DNA of 64,000 nucleotides from Prorocentrum cordatum. Its lineage: Eukaryota; Sar; Dinophyceae; Prorocentrales; Prorocentraceae. The stretch lies in NCBI GenBank assembly GCA_963575745.1, contig CAUYUJ010010424.1, forward strand, positions 211,389-275,388, read 5' to 3'. Of the stretch, positions 32,690-41,857 are shown piece after piece; position 1 is the stretch's first letter, and every line of letters begins with the position of its first letter. Under the pieces are notes generated by a model, which searched no databases, was not told the origin of the DNA, and saw nothing but the letters and a program-made list of their open reading frames with translations. The position numbers and the translations under genes were made by a program.

Positions 32690-32889
32690 GGCCTCCCAGA
32701 TGGGGTCGGAGGATCGCGCCACATCGCCAATGCATCGGCGATGCGGCTCGATGTGGGGCCTGGTTTGCTCCACATCGACGGCGCCGATGCATCGCTGATG
32801 TCGCCGTTGCATCGCCAACGCATCGGCACTGCATCGGCGATGCGGCGCGATCCCCCGACCCCATCTACTCCGACCCCATTCAGGAGGCC
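32690..32889. mobile_element. GATGCATC foldback/MITE element, copy 2
   Basis: GGCCTCCCAGATGGGGTCGG at the left and CCGACCCCATTCAGGAGGCC at the right are inverted termini. The centre carries GCATCGGCGATGCGG-type palindromes. It is shorter than copy 1 because the second internal GGGGTCGG block is missing on the left arm. Confidence 0.75.
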
Positions 32890-33373
32890 TTTGGTGTGCG
32901 CGCAGTCCCATCGCCGTGCATTCCTTCCGCGCCCTCGCGTCCGATCGTTGGGCATGCATCGGACCGGACGAAAGTGTGGGATAGGGATCGAGGGGGCCGC
33001 GAAAGCTGCTGCATGCGGCTGGTTTCGGCCCCGCCGCCGGGCCAAGTCGTCGATACATGGGCGCCTCCCGGCGCCAGGAGGCGCCAGGAAAACCAGCTGC
33101 GTAAGCTGATTCTCTGCCCTACCCTTGGCTACCCTGCCCTTTCTTCCTCCCCGACTGTCTGCAGCATGCGCCTCGGGCGCTGCACCCAGCCGAGAGCAGT
33201 CGTGCAGGAGCAGCTGGCAGTTCTGGGTGCAGTTCGGGCGCTGTGGAGTGCCTTCCGCCGGCACTGCGAGGGCAGTCCTTTTGGCGGGCGGCGAGCCGTG
33301 GCACGCGTTTCGGTCAGTGCACGGCTCCGCAGAGTTGGGAAGGTGCAGTTGCCCTCTGAGTTTCTGTTGCGAG

Positions 33374-33413
33374 GTGATCCTGGACGGCTTGACAAAGTGC
33401 TGGCGGATGCCAG
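33374..33413 (+). CDS. Aminotransferase exon D (PLP-lysine exon)
   Basis: Encodes VILDGLTKCWRMP plus one base of a Gly codon. The Lys in DGLTKCWRMPG is the expected Schiff-base lysine of fold-type-I enzymes, where (S/T)K is followed by a PG-x-R segment. The acceptor is GCGAG|GTG. The donor is CCAG|GCCATT (GC type). Length is 40 nt. The split Gly codon is completed by exon E. The join C+D reads NSDPVVILDGLTKCWRMPG. Confidence 0.8.
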
Positions 33414-33879
33414 GCCATTGTTCGAGCACTTGCACCGATGGGGTACTCGTGGAATGCGTTGTGCAGCCGCAGTTCTTATATCTCGATTATGTGCTGCAGC
33501 GACGTGTAAGTGTGTTTGTTTGAGTGCTGTCTCAGTTACTGGAAGATGAGAGATGCCACGTCACGAATTTTCTCTGCATCGTCCGTACTTGATAGTTGAC
33601 GCGCGCGAGAGAGAATCTCTGGAGCGAGCACTGCGCAATGTGTCGCTGCATCCCATTTTGTATGCGATTGCATCGTGGATAGCATCCTCTCGAAGTGACG
33701 CCAGCATGGATCATTGTGTGCTGCATTGTGCATCGTGTGTTCGTTCATTCGCCACGTCCAACCGTTCGTCCTTGAGGCAGCCGTGAGGCACGGAAACAGC
33801 ATCGAGGAGACTCAGAACCATTGCAATGTTCCCTCTCTCGCCAAGTGTGTGGCGGCCTTTCCATCAACGGTTTTGCCAG

Positions 33880-33938
33880 GTCTGCGTGTCTGCTGGATCG
33901 TGGCGCCACGCAGCGTCATCAACTCAGTGGGCGCCGCG
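33880..33938 (+). CDS. Aminotransferase exon E
   Basis: Encodes (G)LRVCWIVAPRSVINSVGAA. In the family PG-x-R-x-x-W(T/I)VGP follows the PLP lysine; the Arg after PG helps hold the cofactor phosphate. The acceptor is TTGCCAG|GT and the donor is probably GCCGCG|GTGCCG. The next exon should begin with a Gly-Ser-Phe-type segment but was not found. The only candidate, near 35587-35640, is weak. The intron before this exon is 466 bp, the shortest of the four. Confidence 0.8.
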
Positions 33939-34576
33939 GTGCCGGGGTGGTCGTTGGGGCTAGAGCTTGTCATTGGGCATATCGCGTGGGCGAGACACTT
34001 GTGGTGCGGGTGCCATGGGAGCCACATGCAGGCCGTTCAAAGCCACATCTGTGGTCTCTCACGAGCAGCAAGAAAAACGCAACCGAGCGCCTTGGATGCA
34101 GCGCGCGAACTGAAAGGAACGACCAGCGCGATTACATTCTTGGCCACCGCACTGGGGCAAGGAAGGTCAGGCACATTTTCCGTGAGCAGCGCGGAGGAAG
34201 CGGAACAGGAGCCAGGAAGTTGCCACCACAGCCACCCTTCACCTGCGGACGCAATATGGGGCGAGCCTTGAAGTTTTGGGGGCCAGGTGAGGGACGAGAC
34301 CAGGCGCGCGATCCGGGATGCCGGACGAGGCAGTGAGCCTCCCCCCGCCCCGACGTCAAGCGCCCAGTCGGGGGCCCGCCAGGGGGCCGGCCGGGCGTTC
34401 TTCTCTATCTGGTCAGCGGCATGTGGCAAGGATGTCGACGGCTCGGCAGGTTCGGTTGCGTCGCAGGCGGTTGCGCCCGGTCGGTCTGGTCCAGAATACA
34501 TCATTGTGCCGCTGCCGCGCCGTGGCGCCCTTTCGGGCTGCATTCGGCCTGCCGATGTTCGGTCGGTTTCGGTTTC
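33939..34576. other. Presumed intron E; no exon recognised
   Basis: Several overlapping frames of 70-190 codons are open on both strands. None has a domain I can name. Some codon choice around 34060-34300 looks gene-like, but I cannot support a call. Confidence 0.35.
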
Positions 34577-35083
34577 GGGGGGGGGGGGGGGGCGCGTCCC
34601 CTGGAACACATCGCACCGATCTTGGGCGTGACTGGTAGTTGTTGGAAGGCTCCGTGGTGGTTTCCTGGGGCGCCCGCCTGGCCACGGCGGGGTCTGGCCG
34701 GGTGCTCTTGTCCGTGAGGCTGCTCGCTTATAGCGCCCGCGCCCACCCCCAAAGATGCCGACGCGTCGTCTTTGCCACCCAGTTTTCCAAGGAGCACGCG
34801 TGTTCAGAGCCCCGAATCATCAGGGGTAGGGGGGGGGGGGGGCGGCGCGTCCCCTGGAACACATCGCATCCCGATCTTGGGCGTGACTGGTAGTTGTTGG
34901 AAGGCTCCGTGGTGGTTTCCTGGGGCGCCCGCCTGGCCACGGCGGGGTCTGGCCGGGTGCTCTTGTCCGTGAGGCTGCTCGCTTATAGCGCCCGCGCCCA
35001 CCCCCAAAGATGCCGACGCGTCGTCTTTGCCACCCAGTTTTCCAAGGAGCACGCGTGTTCAGAGCCCCGAATCATCAGGGGTA
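34577..35083 (+). repeat. Recent 255-bp tandem duplication with poly-G junctions
   Basis: The segment from GGGGGGG CGCGTCCCCTGGAACACATC to CCGAATCATCAGGGGTAG is present twice in tandem (offset 255 bp, for example TGGTAGTTGTTGG at 34632 and 34887). The copies are virtually identical apart from a TCC insertion and small differences in the G run. Poly-G tracts at both starts suggest slippage or recombination at the run. Confidence 0.9.
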
Positions 35084-35282
35084 ACTCGGGTCAGGGATAA
35101 CTCGGGTTCGTTTTTCGGGAATCCAAACCCGAGTTACCCCGGACCCGAGTTACCCCGGATATTTCGGGCGTCCAGGGCCCCGAATCATCAGGGGTAACTC
35201 GGGTCAGGGCTAACTCGGGTTCGTTTTTCGGGATTCCGAACCCGAGTTATCCCGGACCCGAGTTACCCCGGATAACTCGGGC
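35068..35282. repeat. 124-bp tandem pair of TAACTCGGGT palindromes
   Basis: The unit CCCGAATCATCAGGGGTAAC...CCCGAGTTACCCCGGA occurs twice (35067 and 35191). Within each, TAACTCGGGT and ACCCGAGTTA alternate around GTTCGTTTTTCGGGA, so each unit folds into a nested hairpin. Confidence 0.8.
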
Positions 35283-36869
35283 GCCCAACGTGTGCCTGGC
35301 CAAGGTGGCGTGCCGCCACTCCTCCCGTCGGGGCCCCGTGGGGGCGGCATGCGTGCCCGGATCTGGCAGCGACCTCGTTGTCCAGCACGCCCCACGGGGC
35401 GGCAGGCAGCGCCTGAACAGTTGCAGCGGCGCGCGCCGAGTATCGAAGTCACCGAGCAGCCATCCCACCACCCCCAGCGCAATGGTTTTTCTCTAGAGAG
35501 AGAGAGAGAGACGGGCGGAACTCACTGCGGCAAAGCATGTTTCAGTCGCAGAGGTTGCGGCGAACGCCAGAAGTGTGGCGACTTGCTGGAGGATGCCTCG
35601 CCGATGCGGGCCGCAGGGTTCAGGTTGTCGGGTGGTGTTTGTCCAAGCTGGATTGGCACGGGGCCCGGGCGGTTGCTTTTCCCGGTGAGTGTGTTGCGCA
35701 CGTGTTTCTGCTTCTTTGGAACACTCGTGGTATCACCTCTGCTGCGCTTAATGCTCTCATGCTGCTGCCAGCATGGTTCCTCACTCGCTGCCGCCCGCCC
35801 CCCGTCCTTGGTAGCTCTCCATCCCCCCTGCTCTTCCATGCAGCTGCTAACCCTGTCTAGCGCCCCTGTTCAATTTTTTTCGCCTAAACTCGGTGGTATC
35901 TGCCTGCGTGTATTTGCCAGTGTGCAGCCCCGTCCTGCACGAGCTTGTCTCTAATCCTCATGCGTTGGCTTTCGCTTGCGCCGTTTTTGTTGTTGTTGTT
36001 GTTTTTTGTTGTGTCATTTGTTTCCTCTTATCCTGTACCCATACAGGATGGCGTCGTTTACAAATCAGGACGGGAGGTTCTCGGCAATTTTCGGCCTCTG
36101 GGGGCCCTCGCCGAGCCGCGGGACCGTCGAGAAACGATTCAGGATAACAAAAACGGTCCTGGGGAAGGGTCCAGACTTCAAGGGGCGCCGTCCTGAAAAA
36201 AATAAGACGTCGCATGTCTGGGTATGTAGCCCTTGTTCAGCAGGAGTCTCGTTACCTGACTCCTGGGGGACTGGCCCATGTTCTGTCGCTGTCTCCCCTT
36301 GGGTGCGCGCGAACTTGTCCGTGGTGCTTCTGGACCTTTTGGAGACACCGCGAGGCAGTACTGCACGCCCGCGCAAAGCAGACCTCGCCACTGCTGCCGG
36401 GAGGTCCTGCGTGGCGCGCGCTGCGGGTAAGAATGGCGCCTCGCGTCGCTTTTTTTGTGCGAATGCAATCACGATTCTCGCAACCTGATGGTGGGATCCC
36501 CAGCAGGTCCAGCGCCCTGGGCCCTGGACAGTAAACGAGGTGGTGCGTTGTTCTGTGCGGTGGAGACTTGTAAGAGTGTATTTGTTTCATTCGCGGCCGT
36601 ATTGGGCGTCTTGGAGGGGAGGGGGGGAGGTTTAACGTAGCGCCCCCCCCACCCCCTGAATGGCAGTGCCAGGTGCGCAGGGGGGGGGGGGGAGTTACGA
36701 TATGAGGGGAGGGGGCAGAACGCGCGTTCTGGCCCAGAGTGTTACAAGAACGTGAATTCTTCCCGCGTCGCGTCTCTCCACCAGCCCACTTAAACGCCCC
36801 CCCCACGAGAGCCGACGGGAAAAGGAAAGCAGGGACACAGCGAGGGAAACGAAGCGAACAACCAGGATG
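35283..36869. other. Possible decayed coding remnants; nothing named
   Basis: A polypyrimidine stretch and CCATACAG|GATGGCG (near 36048) look like a splice acceptor. The frame that follows, from the ATG near 36049 to the stop at 36488, is open and ends in Cys- and Arg-rich sequence (WVCSPCSAG). A second frame at 35537-35860 is open too. I recognise no family. A minus-strand frame of 297 codons overlaps, so these may be chance. Confidence 0.2.
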
Positions 36870-37140
36870 AACGGAGAGATCTCTGGGAGCAAAGGGGGGG
36901 GGCCGTGGAAGGCCTCTGGTGCTGCGGCTGGTGCCCTGGGAGGCCTCTGGAGCCCATCGAAGAGCGCATCGATCCAAAGACGCGGGGTTCTCGATTTCGG
37001 CCCCTCCCCAGGAGCCTTCAAAATCGCCTCTTGGAGCGTTCCTGAAGCTATTGGAAAGGGTATTGAAGCTCTCGTGGGCCTTCGAGGGGTCTTGAAGCCC
37101 TCTGGGGGGCTCTCGAAGGCCTCCTGGGGCAGTATTGAGA
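36870..37140 (-). repeat. GGCCTCTGGGGC-type repeats, reverse orientation of the ~365-bp satellite family
   Basis: GGCCTCTGGTGC, GGCCTCTGGAGCCC, GGCCTTCGAGGGGTCTTGAA and GGCCTCCTGGGGC recur. Their reverse complements match the GCCCCAAGAGGCC motif of the arrays at 640-2510 and 10150-11490. Confidence 0.5.
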
Positions 37141-38109
37141 GCCATCGATCAAAGGAGGAGATGGTGTAACGTTCAGGCCTTCCCCAAAGAGGCCAAGATG
37201 GGGCCAAAACCTTTTTGTGTAACATGTATGAGTTTGGCTTCCTCGCTGACGCCGTGTTGGACTCCCTGACACCTCGCGGGCCCCGCCCCTAAAAAGTGCA
37301 GGGGATGGAGTAGGGGGAGGGGAGGGGGTGTAAACCGCTCTCCGTAGAGGATTTTTTTAGAGAGATCTCGTTGGACCACCTGCGCCCCAAAGAGGGCTGG
37401 TGGGATTATCAGGGCACCTCTGGAGGTGTCGACTATTCGCCTCTGAGTGGTAGGTAGACGACAGGGGCCATTTCCCATCAGCGCCATGGTGCAAACACGT
37501 GGTGCTGTAATCTACCGCGGGTACGATTCAAACCCCGCCCGCTCTTTTGTTAGCTCCTTTGTCCCTGTACCTGCGCTGGCCTTGGGATTTTGCGATGCTG
37601 TGGATCTCGCTTGCAGCTTTTTACGTGGCGCGTACTGGCTTTTGTTTTTGCTGTCGATTTTTCTTTTTTCTTTAATTTTTTGTTGTTGATTTCTGTGTTG
37701 CTCGCGTCAAGGTTGCTGCGCTTCCCCACGGCTAGCAAAGACCCCCCCGCGCCCGCTGTGAGAGCAGGGCGGGGCACGCTCCGAAGGAGCGGGGGGGGGG
37801 TTTTCGGGCGAGGCCAGGCGAACCCCGAACCTACCACCAGCCGGTCCGCGCCGCCGCGGGCCGCCCCTGCTGTCGCGGGCTCAGCCGCTGCCGCCGGCCC
37901 GCCGCCGCCCGCCACGCCAGCGTCTGCGCGGGCCCTCCGCCCGCCGATGCCCGGCGCGCCCGCGCAGCAGCGGGCGGCGGCCACGGCCCAGTCTCCGCGG
38001 CCCCCCTCTCCTCTTCGCCTTGTGGCGCCATCGGAGCCCCGCCCGCCTGCCTGCTGCGGCGGCCCGCCAGGGCGCTTGGGCCCCGCCAGCAGCAGCCGTC
38101 CTCCGCCGC
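37141..38109. other. No gene recognised
   Basis: Mixed sequence becoming very GC-rich after 37740 (CCGCCG-type). Open frames here are compositional. Confidence 0.4.
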
Positions 38110-38290
38110 GGTGGTGGTTGGGCCGTTGGTGGTGCTGCTGGCTGCCGCTGTGGTGGTGGCGCTGCTGGTCGCTGTCGCGGTGGTGGTGCTGGTTGCCGTG
38201 CTGGTGGTGGTGGCGCTGCTGGTCGTAGTCGTTGTGGTGGTGGTTGTGGTGGTGATGGTGGTGGTGGTGCTGCTGCTGCTGCTGCCGCTC
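38110..38290 (+). repeat. GTG/CTG triplet tract
   Basis: Imperfect (GTGGTG)n and (CTGCTG)n leading directly into the TG mosaic. Poly-Val, poly-Ala and poly-Trp frames are artefacts. Confidence 0.8.
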
Positions 38291-38531
38291 ATAAATACGT
38301 GTGTGTGTGGTGTGTGGTGTGTGGTGTGTGTGGTGTGTGTGTGGTGTGTGTGGTGTGTGTGTGTGTATGTGTGTGTGTGTGTGTCTGTGTGTGTGTCTGT
38401 GTGTGTCTGTGTGTGTCTGTGTGTGTCTGTGTGTGTCTGTGTGTGTCTGTGTGTGTCTGTGTGTGTGTCTGTGTGTGTGTCTGTGTGTGTGTGTGTGTCT
38501 GTGTGTGTGTCTGTGTGTGTGTGTGTGTCTG

Positions 38532-38562
<31 letters not shown>

Positions 38563-38704
38563 TTGTGTGTGTGTTTGTGTGTGTGTTTGTGTGTGTTTGT
38601 GTGCGTTTGTGTGCGTTTGTGTGCGTTTGTGTGCGTTTGTGTGCGTTTGTGTCATTTGTGTGCGTTTGTGTGCGTTTGTGTGCGTTTGTGTGCGTGTACG
38701 TGTG

Positions 38705-38748
<44 letters not shown>

Positions 38749-38893
38749 TGTGTGCGTGTGTGCGTGTGTGCGTGTGTGCGTGTGTGCGTGTGTGCGTGTG
38801 TGCGTATGTGCGTGTGTGCGTGTGCGTGTGTGTGCGTGTGTGTGTGTGTGTGTGCGTGTGTGTGTGTGTGTGTGCGTGTGCGTGTGCGTGTGC

Positions 38894-38960
<67 letters not shown>

Positions 38961-39101
38961 CGTGTGCGTGTGCGTGTGCGTTGCGTGTGCGTGTGCGTTG
39001 GGTGTGTGTTGTGTGTGTGTTGTGTGTGGGTGTGTGGGTGTGGGTGGTGGGTGTGTGGGTGTGTGGGTGTGTGGGTGTGTGTGCGTGTGTGCGTGTGTGC
39101 G

Positions 39102-39159
<58 letters not shown>

Positions 39160-39890
39160 TCTGTGTCTCTGTGTCTCTGTGTCTCTGTGTCTCTGTGTCT
39201 CTGTGTCTCTGTGTCTCTGTGTCTCTGTGTCTCTGTGTCTCTGTGTCTCTGTGTCTCTGTCTCTGTCTCTGTCTCTGTGTCTCTGTGTCTCTGTGTCTCT
39301 GTGTCTCTGTGTCTCTGTGTCTCTGTGTCTCTGTGTCTCTGTGTCTCTGTGTCTCTGTGTCTCTGTGTCTCTGTGTCTCTGTGTCTCTGTGTCTCTGTGT
39401 CTCTGTGTCTCTGTGTCTCTGTGTCTCTGTGTCTCTGTGTCTCTGTGTCTCTGTGTCTCTGTGTCTCTGTGTCTCTGTGTCTCTGTGTCTCTGTGTCTCT
39501 GTGTCTCTGTGTCTCTGTGTCTCTGTGTCTCTGTGTCTCTGTGTCTCTGTGTCTCTGTGTCTCTGTGTCTCTGTGTCTGTGTGTGTGCTGTGTGTGTGTG
39601 TGCCTGTGTGCTGTGTGCCTGTGTGCCTGTGTGCCTGTGTGCCTGTGTGCCTGTGTGCCTGTGTGCCTGTGTGCCTGTGTGCCTGTGTGCCTGTGTGCCT
39701 GTGTGCCTGTGTGCCTGTGTGCCTGTGTGCCTGTGTGCCTGTGTGCCTGTGTGCCTGTGTGTCTGTGTGCCTGTGTGCCTGTGTGTCTGTGTGTCTGTGT
39801 GTCTGTGTGTCTGTGTGTCTGTGTGTCTGTGTAACTGTGTGCCTGTGTGTCTGTGTGTCTGTGTGTCTGTGTGTCTGTGTGTGTGTCGAG
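38291..39890 (+). repeat. 1.6-kb TG mosaic array 3
   Basis: Successive homogeneous blocks: GTGTGTCT (about 38390-38540), GTGCGTTT (38590-38690), GTGC (38700-38755), mixed GTGTGC/GTGCGC (38756-39000), GTGTGGGT, (GT)n, then GTGTCTCT for about 415 bp (39158-39575), GTGTGCCT (39598-39770) and GTGTGTCT to the end. Most blocks keep an octamer register. It yields frames over 600 codons long on both strands that are not genes. Confidence 0.95.
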
Positions 39891-40087
39891 CTGCCGAAGG
39901 GACAGCGTCCGAATCACGTGCGAAACGAACACAGCCCTGCCCAGAAGGCCACTGAGGCCAGGGGGGCGCTCGAGGCTCAAGGAGGCAAGAGAGCACAGAA
40001 GCGGTCCCCAGACCGCCGAAAACAAGGCCACAAGGGCCTGCACGAGCTGTTAGGGCGACACAGGGACCCCCGCGAGCGGCCCCGACC

Positions 40088-41032
40088 CTAGCCCAGGCGC
40101 TTTCCCGAGGGGTGGGGCCCAGCCGCGAGGTTGTCCCGTCGCCTCGCTCGCTCCCGCCCCGCAGGCGCAGTACCCGAGCACGGCTGTGACAAGATGCGAC
40201 TCTGCTTCTGAGCAACTCCTCCACACCGCTTGCAATAAACGTATGGAGGACAAGTCAGGAGCTCATGCCCGTTCTCAAGGACGGGTGACTGAGCAGCTCC
40301 TGCCTCTCGAAACTCCGCTCTCGAAAGATCTTCCCCACCTCCAGCTCCCGCGCACGGCCCGCCCCTATCCCCGTCGATAGCAGCGGCCGCAGCAGGGCCC
40401 CTCGGGGGAGGGACCTCGTCAGCCGCAGCCGCCGCGCCCGTGGCCAGCGGCGGCGTGGCGGTGGCAGGGGAGGCGGTCGCGCGCGCGCTCCGCGCATCGC
40501 CTCGCACCTCGCTCCCTCTGCTGGCACCGCCACACTCCCCTCCACCCCCTTCACCTTCAGTGGCCTCAGAGGGGGGCGAGGAGGTGGCCACCGAAGGGCC
40601 TCGAGCAGCAGCAAGGAGACGAGCCACAATGGCCTTGTGCGAATCACGCTTCCCGCCCCCCTCCGACGACGGCTGGGGCGACGCACCCTCGCCCGTTTAA
40701 GGCTTCCCTCGCGGGGATCTGCTGGCCTCTCGGCTATCCTCGCGCCGCGCAGCACCACATACGACAGCAGCTGCCGTCAAATCTGCGGCCACGGCACTAG
40801 AGGAAGGGGCAGGGGCAGGGCTAGCGACCCCTTCAGCCTGCAGGAGAGCTTCGGCACGCTGCCGCTTCAACAGAGTGGGGCGACAAGGTCGGCACTCGAT
40901 TGCACGCCTAGTCTCAGTGGTAAAAGCCAGGAGATTGCAATTTAGGCAACGCACCCCTCCACGGCAACGCGCCGTCGTCGTCGTCGTCTCGTTTGCACAC
41001 CATCTTGTTCTCAGCCCGCTGTTCTCTGTCAC
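40088..41032 (-). pseudogene. C-terminal zinc-motif fragment of a dinoflagellate-type retroelement
   Basis: On the minus strand a 315-codon frame is interrupted by one TAA (40699-40697). Upstream of the stop it has CLNCNLLAFTTETRRAIECR then PC (a C-x2-C-x14-C-x2-C finger) followed by a basic helix KRQRAEALLQAE. After an Ala/Gly-rich linker it ends with CPPYVYCKRCGGVAQKQSRI then LSQPC. Such Cys clusters occur near the C-terminus of dinoflagellate non-LTR elements as I remember them, but the assignment is from motif character only. It abuts the 5' side of the LINE at 41.1 kb, tail pointing away. Confidence 0.4.
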
Positions 41033-41857
41033 TGTGTGCGTGCTGCTGTCTTGTTTCCAGTCCGCACGACCTTGCTAATCATACGCTGTGCGTTTTGATT
41101 CTCCTGCGCGTTGAGCCCACATTTCTTTGCCGGGGTATCTGGCCATCCTCGTTGCTTGTCCTCCGTCATTGCGCAAGCGCTCGTTGTGTGTTCGATGTTG
41201 CTTGCCACGCTGTGGTCCTCACTCGTATTCCCTTCGCTCCGCGCTGCCGCCGCCCCCCCGCTCCGGTGCCGCGCTGTGGTGTTTTGGTGCCGTGCCGCGT
41301 CGTGCCGTGCTCCGGGTGTCGCTGCCGTGCCTGCTGTGCCGTGTCGGTGCTGTGTCTTGGGCTTTGTCTCCGTGCCGTGTCGGTTGCGCCGTGTTCCGGT
41401 GCCGTGTCGGGCCGTCGCCGTGCTGTGCTCTCCTACCCGGGGGCGTTGCTGGTTTCTGTGCCGTGGAGTGTGGTGCCGAGCCGTGCTGCATGGTGTGGGG
41501 CACCTCGCCTTTTGTCGTCCCCGATCGCCGGCCGTCTGTCGGGCAGCTCTTGGCTGTCACGGGAGGGGGTGGGTGCAAGAACCGGGGCTGGACGAGTAAA
41601 TTTGCAAAGTCTTGCATGGCCCTGGCTGCTTGACAGGCTTCGAGTCCGGGTTTGGTGGGCTGCCCCGAGCCCTGGCCCGCTGTCCGGCCGCCGGTCTCTG
41701 GGCGCGCGCGGGGAGGAGTGCCGGATCCTTTCCAATACCAGGCTCCCGCGGCCGCGGGCTTTTCGTGTCCAAGTTGGGGTCTGCGGCGCAGGGGCCCCTG
41801 TCCCAGGTAGACGCCCGGCGCGCCCCGGCCCTGCAAGAGGCGTGGCTGGCCGCGGCC

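Noticed and set aside
31856-33109. 417-codon plus-strand ORF
   Set aside because: It spans the dispersed repeat and the GATGCATC element, so it cannot be one conserved protein. No domain.
35587-35640. Possible aminotransferase exon F (GDLLEDASPMRAAGF, cf. a GSFLDGG-SHP-Q-AA segment)
   Set aside because: Similarity needs gaps, and the junction lacks AG|G and the direct repeat seen at the other introns. Too weak to annotate.
37440-37550. tRNA-like segment (GGGTACGATTCAAACCC resembles a T arm)
   Set aside because: No matching acceptor, D or anticodon stems could be drawn.
38020-40224. Open frames of 460-800 codons on both strands (Cys/Val- and His/Thr-rich)
   Set aside because: They are translations of the TG mosaic and its flanks. 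All frames are open because the repeat has no stops. No start context, domain or codon bias.
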